A DNA stretch of 64,000 nucleotides from Chromohalobacter canadensis (GCF_034479555.1 NZ_CP140151.1:930001-994000); one strand, 5' to 3'. Counted from the first letter of the stretch, positions 50,681 to 60,126 are shown. Notes: generated by a model not told the origin, from the letters alone. Translations and numbers: made by a program.

Positions 50681-51541
50681 ATGCCAGCCTTCGACCTGAT
50701 CGACCGTATCCGCTCACGTCTGGACGAACTCAATCGTTCCGAACGCAAAGTGGCCGATGTGATTCTCCACGACCCGGCCGCCGCCACCGGCATGAGCATC
50801 GCCACGCTGGCGCAAGCGGCCGCGGTCAGCGAGCCAACGGTCAATCGCTTCTGTCGCAATTTCGACGCCAAGGGCTATCCCGACTTCAAGATCAAATTGG
50901 CCCAAAGCCTAGCCGGCGGCACGCCCTATGTCAGCCGCAGCGTGGAACGTGACGATGGCGCCGCGAGTTATGGCGACAAGATATTCGGCGCTACCATTGC
51001 CGCCCTCGACGACGCCCGTCGCACGCTCGACGCCCAGCGCGTCGAACGTGCCGTCGACTATCTAATCCAGGCCAAGCAGATCAGCTTCTTCGGCCTCGGT
51101 GCCTCGGGCCCCGTGGCCCAGGACGCGCAGCACAAGTTCTTTCGTTTCAACCTGCCCGTCACCGCCTACGAAGACGTGCTGATGCAACGCATGGTCGCCG
51201 CCGCCACGCATACCGGCGACGTCATCGTCATCGTCTCTTACACCGGCCGCACCCGCGAGCTGGTCGAGATCGCTCGTGTCGCGCGGGACAATGGCGCCAT
51301 CGTGCTCGGCATCACCGCGCCCGACTCGCCACTCGCCCACGAGTGTACCGAAACGCTCGAGGTCATCACCCCGGAAGACACCGATGTCTACATGCCGATG
51401 ACCTCACGCATGATCCACCTAGCCTTGATCGATGTACTGGCGACCGGCGTCACGCTGCGTCGTGGCGAGGATTTCCTGCCGCACCTCAAGAAGATAAAGG
51501 ACAGCCTGCAGGCCACGCGGTTTCCGATTCACGACGAGTGA
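50681..51541 (+). CDS. hexR: HexR-type RpiR-family repressor of glucose catabolism
   Basis: 286 residues. The RpiR helix-turn-helix ([77 protein letters not shown]) is followed by a SIS sugar-phosphate domain ([63 protein letters not shown]). HexR senses KDPG and represses zwf and Entner-Doudoroff genes. Divergent from zwf-pgl-eda. The start has only weak ribosome-binding sequence upstream (CAGACAGAGACTCC region). Confidence 0.94.
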   Translation: MPAFDLIDRIRSRLDELNRSERKVADVILHDPAAATGMSIATLAQAAAVSEPTVNRFCRNFDAKGYPDFKIKLAQSLAGGTPYVSRSVERDDGAASYGDKIFGATIAALDDARRTLDAQRVERAVDYLIQAKQISFFGLGASGPVAQDAQHKFFRFNLPVTAYEDVLMQRMVAAATHTGDVIVIVSYTGRTRELVEIARVARDNGAIVLGITAPDSPLAHECTETLEVITPEDTDVYMPMTSRMIHLALIDVLATGVTLRRGEDFLPHLKKIKDSLQATRFPIHDE

Positions 51542-51608
51542 TCGTCGTGGATCCCGCTTGCCGCCATACCGTGCAGTCACGACAATGAACGTCTTACCGC
51601 TCTCATTG

Positions 51609-51632
51609 AGCCGTTTTTATTAAACGGCTTTT
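51609..51632 (+). terminator. Terminator after hexR
   Basis: AGCCGTTT and AAACGGCT form an 8-bp stem with a TTATT loop followed by TTTTCTTCC. It lies 68 nt past the hexR stop and 19 nt before the next gene. Confidence 0.85.
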
Positions 51633-51650
51633 CTTCCAAGGAGTATGCCC

Positions 51651-52502
51651 ATGCGCTGGCTCGTCGCCTGCCTGTTGATTCTCGTCAGCACCGCCGCCAC
51701 GGCGGAAACGTTTCGCTTCACGGCCATTCCCGACGAAGACCAGTCACGGCTCGAGGAGCGCTTCGACAAGGTCGCTCGTTATCTCGAGGGTCAACTGGGC
51801 GTAACGGTCGAGTACGTGCCGGTCAAATCCTATAGCGCCGCCGTCTCGGCCTTCCGCAACGACCAGGTGCAACTGGCCTGGTTCGGTGGCCTGACCGGCG
51901 TGCAGGCGCGCCGCCTGGTGCCCAACTCTCGCGCCCTTGCCCAAGGCAAGGAAGACGCCGAGTTCCGCACCTACTTCATCGCCAACCATGACAGCGATGT
52001 CGACACGCAGGGCGATGACTTGCCCAAGAACGTGCAAGGCAAGTCGTTCACCTTCGGCGCCAAGACCTCCACCTCCGGACGCCTGATGCCGGAATATTAC
52101 ATCCGCGAACAGTTCGGGGCGCCACCCAAGTCGCTGTTCTCGCGCGTCGGCTTTTCCGGCGACCATACGCGTACCATCGCCCTGGTCGAGTCCGGTACCT
52201 ACGAAATCGGCGCCGTCAATTTCAAGGTCTGGGACGCTGCCGTAGCCGATGGACGCGTGGATACCGACAAGGTCGACGTGATCTGGAAGACACCGACCTA
52301 CCCCGACTATCAATGGACCATACGTGGAGACGTCGACGACCGCCATGGCGACGGCTTTACCGACAAGGTGCGTCAGGCACTGCTCGATATGCACGATCCC
52401 GAGCTGCTCGAGAGCTTCCCCCGTCAAGGCTTCATTCCCGCCGACAACGACGACTACCAACCCATCGAAGACGTCGGCGAGAAACTAGGCCTGCTGCGTT
52501 GA
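51651..52502 (+). CDS. PhnD-like oxyanion-binding protein of an ABC importer (possibly selenate)
   Basis: 283 residues with a Sec signal peptide (MRWLVACLLILVSTAATA). It is a PhnD-superfamily binding protein: RFTAIPDEDQSRLEERFDKVARYLEGQLGVTVEYVPVKSYSAAVSAFRNDQVQLAWFGGLTGVQAR, then FTFGAKTSTSGRLMPEYYIREQFG, and FSGDHTRTIALVESGTYEIGAVNFKVWD. The DEDQSRLEER start and the gene set (binding protein, small ATPase, long fused permease, YnfA protein) resemble the group named 'putative selenate ABC transporter' in databases, but phosphonate or phosphite cannot be excluded. ATG 51651 is chosen because AAGGAG lies seven bases upstream; 51645 would be too close. Confidence 0.75.
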   Translation: MRWLVACLLILVSTAATAETFRFTAIPDEDQSRLEERFDKVARYLEGQLGVTVEYVPVKSYSAAVSAFRNDQVQLAWFGGLTGVQARRLVPNSRALAQGKEDAEFRTYFIANHDSDVDTQGDDLPKNVQGKSFTFGAKTSTSGRLMPEYYIREQFGAPPKSLFSRVGFSGDHTRTIALVESGTYEIGAVNFKVWDAAVADGRVDTDKVDVIWKTPTYPDYQWTIRGDVDDRHGDGFTDKVRQALLDMHDPELLESFPRQGFIPADNDDYQPIEDVGEKLGLLR

Positions 52503-53197
52503 GTGTGGAGGAACTCGTTCGCTTCGACGGCGAGGCGCTGGGTCATGCACGCCATACCGTCCTCGCCGATCTGACCCTGGAGCTTCGGGCCGGCGAACGC
52601 GTAGCATTGCTCGGCCCCAGCGGAGTGGGTAAATCGACCCTGTTGGCGGCCTTGCGCCGACGCCTCGGGCAGCGCGCGGCCTGGTGCCCACAAGAGCACG
52701 GTTTGGTGCCGCCGCTGTCGGTCTATCACAACATCTACATGGGCCGCCTGGAGCGCCACTCTGCGCTCGCCAACCTCGTCAACCTGCTGCGCCCGCGACG
52801 CGACGCCTGGCGCGACATTCAAGCGCTATGCGGCGAGTTGGGCCTCGAAGGACTTCTCAAACGTCCCGTGGCACAGCTCTCCGGTGGTCAACGCCAGCGC
52901 GTGGCCATTGCCCGGGCGCTCTATCAGGCGCGCGACGTATTTCTCGGCGACGAGCCGGTCGCCAGCATCGATCCGCACCAGGCACGCCGCCTGCTGCATA
53001 TGGTTCAGAATCAGCACGCGACCTGCGTGATCGCCCTGCATCAGCGCGAACTCGCCTTACGTCATTTCGACCGCGTGTGGGGGCTGCGCGACGGCCAACT
53101 GATACTCGATGCGCCAGCGCGCGATTTGACGCTTGAAGATCTCGACACGCTCTATCCTGACGCCCACTCGTCTGATGCCCAACCGGAGCCGGCATGA
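52499..53197 (+). CDS. PhnC-like ABC importer ATPase
   Basis: About 232 residues. Walker A GPSGVGKSTLLAALRR, Q-loop CPQEHGLVPPLSVYHNIYMGRLE, signature [16 protein letters not shown], Walker B VFLGDEPVASIDPHQARRLL. It is close to PhnC and energises the neighbouring permease. The start is uncertain: TTG 52499 overlaps the binding-protein stop, and GTG 52505 is two codons in; both lack a clear Shine-Dalgarno, fitting translational coupling. Its stop overlaps the permease ATG. Confidence 0.88.
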   Translation: MSVEELVRFDGEALGHARHTVLADLTLELRAGERVALLGPSGVGKSTLLAALRRRLGQRAAWCPQEHGLVPPLSVYHNIYMGRLERHSALANLVNLLRPRRDAWRDIQALCGELGLEGLLKRPVAQLSGGQRQRVAIARALYQARDVFLGDEPVASIDPHQARRLLHMVQNQHATCVIALHQRELALRHFDRVWGLRDGQLILDAPARDLTLEDLDTLYPDAHSSDAQPEPA

Positions 53198-54720
53198 GTG
53201 CCGAACGCGCGCCAGGCCTGCTCGCCGGTGACTCCCTCAATCTGCGCCTCGCCCGGCGCTCGCTGGGGCTGATTGCACTGTGTCTGGTATTGCTGCCATT
53301 CGCTGACCTGGCGATCACCACCCACGACCCTTGGGCCGAGCTGGAACGCATGCTGTCCGGCCTGCTGCGCCCCGACATCCTGGCAACCCAGTCGCTGCCC
53401 CATGCCATCGCCCTGACCATCGGCTTTGCGCTGTGGGGAACGCTGCTCGGCGTGGCACTCGGTTTCCCGCTGGCCTTGCTCTTCCCACGTTCGCGCCTGC
53501 TACGCGGCAGTTGTGCGTTCGTGCGCGCCATCCACGAGCTATTTTGGGCCCTGCTTCTGCTGCAAGTCTTCGGCCTCTCCGCCGTCACCGCCATCGCCGC
53601 CCTGACGATTCCCTACGCCGGCATCTTCGCCAAGGTCTACGCCGAGATCCTCGAGCTTACGCCGCGTGCACCGGTCGAGGCCCTTCCTGAAGGCGTGGGC
53701 CGCCTCTCGCGTTTCGTGTATGCCGAATTGCCCATGGTCTGGGCGAGGCTTTCGAGCTATACCCGCTATCGCTTCGAATGCGCCATGCGCTCGAGCGTAC
53801 TGCTGGGCTTCGTGGGTCTGCCGACGCTCGGATTCCACCTGGAGAGCGCCTTCCGCGAGGGGCGCTACGCCGAGGCCGGTGCCTTGCTGTGGGTGTTCTA
53901 TCTCATGATCGCCTCGCTGCATCTATGGGGACACCGCCGCCTGCTGCCGTGGATCGCGCTGGGCAGCCTGTTCCTGCTGGGGCCATGGCCGGACATCGAC
54001 GGCGCGCTGCTATGGAGATTCGTGAGTGTCGACCTATGGCCGAAACCCCTGCTCGACGGCGACCTGGCAGGGCTCTGGCAATGGTTCGGCGAAATCCCCG
54101 ACCTACTCCCCGCCATCGGCAACACCCTGCTACTGGGGCTGATGGGCACCGCCGGCAGCCTGGTGGTGGCCTTGCTGCTGTGGCCATTGGCCAGCCGCCA
54201 TTTCGGCAACCGCCCGACCCGCATGGCAGGCAAGGGCGTCTTGATCCTGATGCGCTCGACACCGGAATTGATGCTGGCTTTCATCTTCCTGTTGATGCTC
54301 GGCCCCTCGATGCTGCCTGCCTGGCTGGCGTTGTCGCTACATAACGGCGCACTGATCGCCTTCCTGGTGGCGCGGCATGCCGATGCCATCGTGCCGGGAA
54401 GTCACGCACTACCGGCCTCTGCCCGTTATGCCTACGAATTGCTGCCGCGCCTCTATGGCGGCTTGCTGGCACTGCTTTTCTACCGCGCCGAGACGATCAT
54501 TCGTGAAACCGCGTTGCTGGGTATGCTCGGCATTGCCACGCTGGGCTTTCACATCGACTCCAGCTTCGCGTACTTGATGTTCGATCAGGCTTTCGTGCTG
54601 CTATTGATCACCGCCGGCCTGAACATCGCCGTCGACGCCCTGGCGCGCCGCTACCGGCCGCGCGAAATCGTCGACACCATAGGCGAACACGACCGGCCCA
54701 CGGGAGAAGCCGCATGCTGA
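53194..54720 (+). CDS. PhnE-like ABC importer permease, two fused membrane domains
   Basis: 508 residues with about 12 hydrophobic segments in two halves. Each half has a BPD-type loop: [60 protein letters not shown] in the first, and [56 protein letters not shown] in the second. PhnE is normally a single-domain protein that dimerises, so this is a tandem fusion. ATG 53194 overlaps the ATPase stop (ATGA). It is followed by the YnfA gene, which overlaps it by 7 nt. Confidence 0.88.
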   Translation: MSAERAPGLLAGDSLNLRLARRSLGLIALCLVLLPFADLAITTHDPWAELERMLSGLLRPDILATQSLPHAIALTIGFALWGTLLGVALGFPLALLFPRSRLLRGSCAFVRAIHELFWALLLLQVFGLSAVTAIAALTIPYAGIFAKVYAEILELTPRAPVEALPEGVGRLSRFVYAELPMVWARLSSYTRYRFECAMRSSVLLGFVGLPTLGFHLESAFREGRYAEAGALLWVFYLMIASLHLWGHRRLLPWIALGSLFLLGPWPDIDGALLWRFVSVDLWPKPLLDGDLAGLWQWFGEIPDLLPAIGNTLLLGLMGTAGSLVVALLLWPLASRHFGNRPTRMAGKGVLILMRSTPELMLAFIFLLMLGPSMLPAWLALSLHNGALIAFLVARHADAIVPGSHALPASARYAYELLPRLYGGLLALLFYRAETIIRETALLGMLGIATLGFHIDSSFAYLMFDQAFVLLLITAGLNIAVDALARRYRPREIVDTIGEHDRPTGEAAC

Positions 54721-55034
54721 TCACGACACTGCTGTTCATCGCCACTGCCTTGGCGGAAATCGTCGGCTGCTATTTGCCCTGGCTGTGGCTCCGCCAGCAA
54801 GGCTCGCCCTGGCTGCTGATCCCGGCGGCCGCCAGCCTTGCGCTATTTGCATGGCTTTTGACGCTGCATCCCGCCGCCAGTGGCCGTATCTATGCCGCCT
54901 ACGGGGGCGTCTATGTGGTCTGCGCCCTGGGCTGGCTATGGGCGGTCGACGGCGAACCGCTACAACCCACCGACTGGATCGGTGCCGGCCTCGCGCTTGC
55001 CGGCATGGGTGTCATCGCCAGCGGGTGGCGATAA
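54714..55034 (+). CDS. YnfA/UPF0060-family small membrane protein
   Basis: 106 residues, four membrane helices. [35 protein letters not shown] and [50 protein letters not shown] are the UPF0060 signature. YnfA proteins resemble small multidrug resistance transporters, and some are reported to export drugs. Its start lies inside the permease gene (7-nt overlap), so it is part of the transporter operon; a role in handling the same solute is an inference. Confidence 0.9.
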   Translation: MLITTLLFIATALAEIVGCYLPWLWLRQQGSPWLLIPAAASLALFAWLLTLHPAASGRIYAAYGGVYVVCALGWLWAVDGEPLQPTDWIGAGLALAGMGVIASGWR

Positions 55035-55192
55035 GAAAACACCGCAGAAGATTACGTTTTGCTGCGCTGTGTTGCGTGCAAACCTGCTAGTGTCTGGAAA
55101 CGATGCGCCGCCCCATGGAAGGGGAAGCATCACCAGTGACCGGCTTATTGCCTGGTCTCGTGTCGCTAACGTGTTCCATTGACGAGGTTCAC

Positions 55193-55489
55193 ATGACCAC
55201 ACCGCCACGCCCGCTGATCAAGGACGAAGAGACGCCATCCCCAGCATCGCCCTCTTCAACGCCAAAACGTAGTACCGGCAATTTTGCCAATGACCCCGGA
55301 CGCGCCGCCGAGGCCGGGCGCAAGGGCGGCCAAGCCAGTCCCACCAACTTCAAGCACGACCCAGGGCGTGCCGCCGAAGCGGGACGCAAGGGCGGCCGTC
55401 AGAGCCCCGGCAACTTCAAGCAAGATACCGATCGCGCTCGCGAGGCAGGCCGTAAAGGTGGACGTCAACGCCCACCCCATGCCTCGTAA
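55193..55489 (+). CDS. KGG-repeat stress protein
   Basis: 98 residues, highly hydrophilic and basic. Three copies of a 22-residue unit with the core NF-x2-D-PGRAAEAGRKGG lie at about 30-46, 52-68 and 74-90 (the third reads DTDRAREAGRKGG). This is the KGG (GsiB/con-10-like) repeat of bacterial general-stress proteins, likely disordered. The first 28 residues are a Pro/Ser/Thr-rich tail. ATG 55193 has GAGG nine bases upstream; a longer frame from 55103 is not needed. Confidence 0.88.
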   Translation: MTTPPRPLIKDEETPSPASPSSTPKRSTGNFANDPGRAAEAGRKGGQASPTNFKHDPGRAAEAGRKGGRQSPGNFKQDTDRAREAGRKGGRQRPPHAS

Positions 55490-55850
55490 CGATCACCCAG
55501 TACATGGCCAGTCGCTTTCGCCACCCCGCGAGCATTGCCTACGCCTTGCGCCACCATGGCTGACAGCCAGCTACACGGCACTGACATAGACTGACACCTC
55601 ACAGCGCATACCACGCGCGTTGCACATCAGCGCCAAGCGCCGTTTCCCTGCGCCCGCATATGCGGGTTTGGCCTCAGGCCGGACCGTCCGCCAGGACGGT
55701 CTTTTTTTGCGTGCGCCACAACTCCCATGTCGGCGCCCCAAGACAGTAGCCATCATGTCATGACTCGGGTAGGGTAAACGCCCGTATACGTTGTCACTCA
55801 CCCCACGGATCGAGCCAGCGGCATTCGCCGACGAAAGGGAAGACGTCTGC
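55490..55850. other. Gap between the KGG gene and the aryl-polyene-like locus
   Basis: 361 bases. The only firm element is a terminator at 55682-55708, about 190 nt after the KGG stop. The stretch between is too short and without codon bias for a gene; a small RNA ending at that terminator is possible but no convincing promoter was found. The second part, after the terminator, should hold the promoter of the next operon. Confidence 0.45.
55682..55708 (+). terminator. Strong rho-independent terminator
   Basis: GACCGTCC-GCCA-GGACGGTC followed by seven T residues. It separates the KGG gene from the aryl-polyene-like locus. Confidence 0.92.
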
Positions 55851-56558
55851 ATGACGACACCGGCCATGATGTACGTACATGACTGGCGTGCCTGGCAGCC
55901 CGGCCGCCGCGATACGTCGCACCCCCGCCTCAGCGTCGCGGAAAAACCCGCCGGCAGCCATGTGCCCGCCATGTTGCGTCGCCGCTTGACCGGCATCGGC
56001 CGCGCACTCTGCGATATGCTGGCCGAGCTCGATGTCGACGCCGACTGCCCCCTGCTGTATGCCTCTCGCCACGGCGATGGCGAACGCACCCTGGAAATGC
56101 TCAATGCCCTGGCCGAAGAAGCGCCATTGTCGCCGGCACGCTTCGGTCTCTCGGTGCATAACGCCATCCCCGGCGTGTATTCGATCGGGCGCGGCAACCA
56201 TCGCACCCAGCAGGCGATTGCCGCCTCGGGCGACGAGTTTGCCGCGCTTCTCGTCGAAGCCCGGGGGTATCTGGCACAGGGCGAATCGTCAGTGATCATT
56301 GCCTTCGCCGAGCAAGCGATCCCCGAGCGCTTCGCTGCGCACTTCACGACACCGGTCGAAACCGCCACCGTGGCACTACGCGTGTCGCTGACGCCCACGC
56401 AGGACGCCTGGGCGCTCACCTCACGTCCACTGGCGGGCGATGAAGCCGCCGAGAGCAGCCCACAGCCCAGTGACCTCATCGACTGGCTATGCGGCACACG
56501 CGACGAACTCCATTGCCAAAGGCCACGCCAGGCATGGTCACTGGTACGCGCCGAATAA
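55851..56558 (+). CDS. Beta-ketoacyl synthase-like chain length factor
   Basis: 235 residues, matching the short Ketoacyl-synt_2 family found in aryl polyene and related lipid clusters. MYVHDWRAWQPG and RFGLSVHNAIPGVYSIGRGNHRTQQAIAASGDEFAALLVEA are the family marks. The Cys-His-His triad of active ketosynthases is not present, so it should act as a partner setting chain length. ATG 55851 is preferred (AAGGGA upstream) over 55791. It is the first gene of the cluster as seen here; 156 bases separate it from the ACP gene. Confidence 0.82.
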   Translation: MTTPAMMYVHDWRAWQPGRRDTSHPRLSVAEKPAGSHVPAMLRRRLTGIGRALCDMLAELDVDADCPLLYASRHGDGERTLEMLNALAEEAPLSPARFGLSVHNAIPGVYSIGRGNHRTQQAIAASGDEFAALLVEARGYLAQGESSVIIAFAEQAIPERFAAHFTTPVETATVALRVSLTPTQDAWALTSRPLAGDEAAESSPQPSDLIDWLCGTRDELHCQRPRQAWSLVRAE

Positions 56559-56662
56559 CGCATGGACGAGCTCGCCCCATGCACCTCAACGCTTCTGCCC
56601 TATACCCGCTTACACCCTGTATCATAGGCCAGCCGGTATCGTGCGCCCCGCCGTCGGCAACG

Positions 56663-56690
56663 TTTACGCACACGACATACGCCTTATGCT
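56663..56690 (+). promoter_or_regulatory. Possible sigma-70 promoter ahead of the ACP gene
   Basis: TTTACG (56663-56668) and TATGCT (56685-56690) are separated by 16 bases and lie 25 bases before the ACP start. The match is moderate only. Confidence 0.3.
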
Positions 56691-56714
56691 GCATCGACGA
56701 GAATGGAGTCGCCC

Positions 56715-56978
56715 ATGACGAGCGAATTGGAACAAGAGCTCAAGCATCTCATCATCGATACCCTCGAGCTCGAGGACGTCACGCCGGACGATATCGATCC
56801 CGACGAGCCGTTGTTCGTCGAAGGCCTCGGTCTGGACTCCATCGACGCCCTGGAACTGGGACTGGCCTTGCAGAAGCGCTACGGCATCAAGCTGGAAGCC
56901 GATAGTGACGAAACACGCCACCACTTCCGTAACCTGCGCACGCTCGCCGCACTGGTCGAGGAGCGTCGCACCGCGTAG
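56715..56978 (+). CDS. Acyl carrier protein of the aryl-polyene-type locus
   Basis: 87 residues, acidic. The phosphopantetheine serine is in GLGLDSIDALELGLAL, and the four-helix ACP pattern is clear (LIIDTLELEDVTPDDIDPDEPLFVEG; YGIKLEADSDETRHHFRNLRTLAALVEE). DSID instead of DSLD is usual in aryl polyene carrier proteins. ATG 56715 has GGAG six bases upstream; 56703 is an alternative. Typical clusters hold two ACPs in tandem; only one is seen here. Confidence 0.9.
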   Translation: MTSELEQELKHLIIDTLELEDVTPDDIDPDEPLFVEGLGLDSIDALELGLALQKRYGIKLEADSDETRHHFRNLRTLAALVEERRTA

Positions 56979-56986
56979 AGCCCAGC

Positions 56987-57553
56987 ATGAGTTCCCGTAC
57001 CCCGTCTCCGCGCTCGGCCCGGTTCAATCTGCTATTAGGCATCCTGGCATTGGGGTGGCCCTTGGCCGTACACGCCTTGCTGCCGCGTCTCGGCGCCTGG
57101 CCGTTGCTGATCGCCCTCGTCGCACTCGCTTGGTGGCGGCTGCCGGCCGCGCGCCGGAGCTGGGGTTGGGGATTGCTCATCGCCGGCGTGGCCGTGCTCG
57201 CTGCCGGTCACGCCGAACTCGGTGTGCGCGCCTGGCCGGTGCTCCTCAATACCGCCATGCTGACCGCCTTCGCGTACAGCCTGGCACGCCCGCCCAGCGC
57301 AATAGAACGCTTTGCGCGGCGCCGCGAACCCAACCTCGGGCCACGCGGCGTTCGCTACACACGTCGCGTCACACAGGCTTGGTGCGTTTTTTTCGCCCTC
57401 AATGGCAGCATCGCGCTTTGGACTGCCCTCTACGCCGACCTGGACACGTGGACGCTTTACAACGGGGGCATCGTCTACGCCCTGCTGGCGATGATGTTCG
57501 GCGGTGAATGGTTGATACGCCGCCAGGTCAGGAAAACGCCCGATGACGAATGA
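56987..57553 (+). CDS. COG4648-type membrane protein of the aryl-polyene-type locus
   Basis: 188 residues with five or six hydrophobic segments. The C-terminal half YTRRVTQAWCVFFALNGSIALWTALYADLDTWTLYNGGIVYALLAMMFGGEWLIRR is the COG4648 signature. Proteins of this group are constant members of aryl polyene clusters; their role is unknown. It starts 8 nt after the ACP stop and its end overlaps the ligase gene by 11 nt. Confidence 0.88.
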   Translation: MSSRTPSPRSARFNLLLGILALGWPLAVHALLPRLGAWPLLIALVALAWWRLPAARRSWGWGLLIAGVAVLAAGHAELGVRAWPVLLNTAMLTAFAYSLARPPSAIERFARRREPNLGPRGVRYTRRVTQAWCVFFALNGSIALWTALYADLDTWTLYNGGIVYALLAMMFGGEWLIRRQVRKTPDDE

Positions 57554-59375
57554 CACGGCGCACGGCCCGCTGCTGGCCGCCCCGTGGCGCGAACGCGACT
57601 CTGCACGCGCCGTGGCCTGGCAAACCGAGGCACACCCCGAGACGTCCTGGCACACGTTGGAGACATTCCAGGCCAACATCGGCGCCTGGCAGGCGACACT
57701 GGACGCGCATGCCGAGTCTCCCTGTAGCTGGATCCTGAGCGCACACGACCCTTACCGGTTCGGCTGTGCGTTGATCGCCGCCTGGGAACGCGGTGACCAT
57801 GTCATCCTCCCGGCCGACACGCGCCCCGCGACACTCGAGGCCCTCGATGACCTAGGTGCCACGCGCCTGGGAGATATCCCCGGCGGCCTGATGGCGAGCA
57901 CCGCCCCGTGTGCACCTCGCTGGGGCAAGCTCGAGGCGGGGCGTGTCGCCGTGACCCTCTACACCTCGGGCTCCACGGGCGAGCCGCAGCGCCTCGACAA
58001 GAGCTTCGCCCAGCTCGACGCCGAATTGGCCATGCATGCCGAACTATGGCCGCTCGACGCACGCCTGACCCTGAGCCAGGTCAGTCACCAGCATATTTAC
58101 GGCCTGCTGTTCGGGGTGCTGCGCCCACTGTGCGAGCGCGCGCCGTTCGCCGCCGAGATCTGCCGCTACCCCGAAACCCTGCATCTATGGCTGGCACGCT
58201 GGCATGCACAAACCCAGCGCGAGGCGGTACTGATCAGCGCCCCACCGACTCTCGAGCGGCTTCCAGAGACACTCGACTGGCCCGCGGTCGACGGCGTCCT
58301 GGCGCGCATTCATTCCTCCGGCGCGCCCCTGCCGCGCGACGCCGCCGAGCATGCCCAGCGCCTGCTCGGCACCGAGGTACGCGAAGTCTATGGCAGCTCG
58401 GAAACAGGCGGCATCGCCTGGCGCGTTCAATCCCGGGATACCGGCTGGACCGCCTTCCCCGGCGTCGAGACACGCGACGACGCCGAGCACCAACTGTGGC
58501 TGCGCGCGCCCTGGCTGAGCACACCCGCCACCTGGACGCCGCAGGCCGACCGTGTGGTCGTCGAAGGCACCCGCTTTCGGCTACTCGGCCGTAGCGACCG
58601 TATCGCCAAGGTCGGCGGCAAGCGTGTCTCGCTCACCGCCTTCGACCGCGCTCTCGGTGAATTGCCAGACGTGCGACGTGCCCATTGCACTCCCCTGCCG
58701 AGGCGAGATGGCCGCCTGGGTGCCATCGTCGAACTCGTCCCCGAGGCCGTACCGCACGACCATGACGCACGACGCCGGCTGATCCAGGCGCTGCGCGCCG
58801 CCCTGGCGCCACGCTTCGAAAACGCCGTGCTGCCACGCTACTGGCGATTCGTCGAGGCCTGGCCCCGCGACGCCCAGGGCAAGCTCGGCGCGACGTGCCT
58901 GTCACGCCTGTTCGCGGATCTCGACGACTCCCGAGCGCCTCGCTGGCTGGGCGAAACGCTGGACGGCCCGCAAAGCGCGCGCCTGACCCTGGAAGTCCCC
59001 GAACGCCTCGCCTATGTCGAGGGCCATTTCGCGACACAGCCGGTGGTGCCGGGCGTGGTCATGGTCCGCTGGGCGCTTCACGCCGCGCGCGAAAGCCTCG
59101 GCCTGCACGGCGTGTGCCGCGACATGGCTCGCATCAAATTCCCCCTGCTGCTGCTTCCGGGGGAGCGCGTCACCCTGACGCTTGACGCCACGCATGACAG
59201 CTCGCATGAAATAGCGCACGACAATGTTCATCACCTAGCTCATGACAATGCCCGTAACAATGCCCACAAGAACAGCATGACGACCCGGCTACGCTTCACG
59301 TTCACCAGCCAGCGCGGTACTCACGGAACCGGCACGCTGACGCTGATGCCACAGGAGGGCCCGCAGCATGCGTGA
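57543..59375 (+). CDS. Fused AMP-dependent acyl ligase and hotdog dehydratase
   Basis: 610 residues. Residues about 1-470 are an adenylate-forming ligase: P-loop LYTSGSTGEPQRLDKS, the VYGSSETGGIAWR motif, then RFRLLGRSDRIAKVGGKRVS. It likely loads an aryl acid onto the ACP. From about 480 to 610 a FabA/FabZ-like hotdog domain follows (LTLEVPERLAYVEGHFATQPVVPGVVMVRWA), with the dehydratase His in GHF. In E. coli-type clusters ligase and dehydratase are separate. A His/Asn/Asp-rich insert (about 549-578) interrupts the hotdog domain. Its start lies inside the preceding gene and its end overlaps the glycosyltransferase by 8 nt. Confidence 0.88.
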   Translation: MTNDTAHGPLLAAPWRERDSARAVAWQTEAHPETSWHTLETFQANIGAWQATLDAHAESPCSWILSAHDPYRFGCALIAAWERGDHVILPADTRPATLEALDDLGATRLGDIPGGLMASTAPCAPRWGKLEAGRVAVTLYTSGSTGEPQRLDKSFAQLDAELAMHAELWPLDARLTLSQVSHQHIYGLLFGVLRPLCERAPFAAEICRYPETLHLWLARWHAQTQREAVLISAPPTLERLPETLDWPAVDGVLARIHSSGAPLPRDAAEHAQRLLGTEVREVYGSSETGGIAWRVQSRDTGWTAFPGVETRDDAEHQLWLRAPWLSTPATWTPQADRVVVEGTRFRLLGRSDRIAKVGGKRVSLTAFDRALGELPDVRRAHCTPLPRRDGRLGAIVELVPEAVPHDHDARRRLIQALRAALAPRFENAVLPRYWRFVEAWPRDAQGKLGATCLSRLFADLDDSRAPRWLGETLDGPQSARLTLEVPERLAYVEGHFATQPVVPGVVMVRWALHAARESLGLHGVCRDMARIKFPLLLLPGERVTLTLDATHDSSHEIAHDNVHHLAHDNARNNAHKNSMTTRLRFTFTSQRGTHGTGTLTLMPQEGPQHA

Positions 59376-60126
59376 CGACGCGCGCCCCTGTGTCATCATT
59401 CCGGTCTATAACCACGCCACCGCAGTCGGGCGTACCTGCCAGGCGCTACGCCGTCTGGAGGTTCCCCTGTTATTGATCGACGATGGCTGCGAGCTCGCCT
59501 GTACCGCCGTTCTGGAGCGGCTCGCCGACGAGCCAAGCACACACCTGCTCAAGCTGCCGTACAATCAGGGCAAGGGCGCAGCGGTCAAGGCCGGCTTGCG
59601 CGAAGCGCAGCGGCTGGGGTTCACGCACGCCCTGCAGGTCGATGCCGACGGCCAGCACGACGCCGACGACCTGCCGCCGTTTCTCGCCGGCCTCAATGCC
59701 GACGACACGACGCTGCGCATCGGCTATCCGCGTTTCGATGCCAGCGTGCCGCGCCATCGTTTCTACGCCCGTTACCTCACCCATTCGCTGGTATGGTTGA
59801 GCACACTGTCCTTCGCGCTGCGCGACACCATGTGCGGCGTCAAGCTGTATCCGGTGGCGGCAACCAATCGCCTTGTGGCGAGGCACCCCTGCGGAGACCG
59901 CATGCAGTTCGACACCGAGTTGCCCGTGCGCTGGATATGGGACGCGCGTCCGGTCGAGAACCTGCCTGTACGGGTGAGTTATCCCCTCGATGGCGTCTCG
60001 CATTTCGCCATGTGGCGCGATAACCGCCAACTCACCACGATGCATTTACGCTTGCTCGCCGGTATGCTGCGGCGGCTGCCACGCCTGCTATGCCGCCATG
60101 CGCGAATGACAAGGAGTACCGGATGA
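59368..60126 (+). CDS. Family 2 glycosyltransferase
   Basis: 252 residues, GT-A fold. CVIIPVYNHATAVGRTCQALRRLEVPLLLIDDG and LPYNQGKGAAVKAGLREA are the family N-terminal blocks; the metal-binding motif is LQVDADGQHD. It resembles the dolichol-phosphate-mannose-synthase-like GT2 proteins of aryl polyene clusters, some of which carry a fused acyltransferase. Here the acyltransferase is a separate gene that overlaps it (ATGA at 60123). Donor and acceptor unknown. Confidence 0.87.
   Translation: MRDDARPCVIIPVYNHATAVGRTCQALRRLEVPLLLIDDGCELACTAVLERLADEPSTHLLKLPYNQGKGAAVKAGLREAQRLGFTHALQVDADGQHDADDLPPFLAGLNADDTTLRIGYPRFDASVPRHRFYARYLTHSLVWLSTLSFALRDTMCGVKLYPVAATNRLVARHPCGDRMQFDTELPVRWIWDARPVENLPVRVSYPLDGVSHFAMWRDNRQLTTMHLRLLAGMLRRLPRLLCRHARMTRSTG

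Noticed and set aside
55490..55681. tRNA or known structured RNA after the KGG gene
   Set aside because: No cloverleaf, no CCA end and no riboswitch core were recognised.
55571..56584. 337-codon frame antisense to the chain length factor
   Set aside because: Ser/Arg-rich shadow that runs over the strong terminator at 55682-55708.
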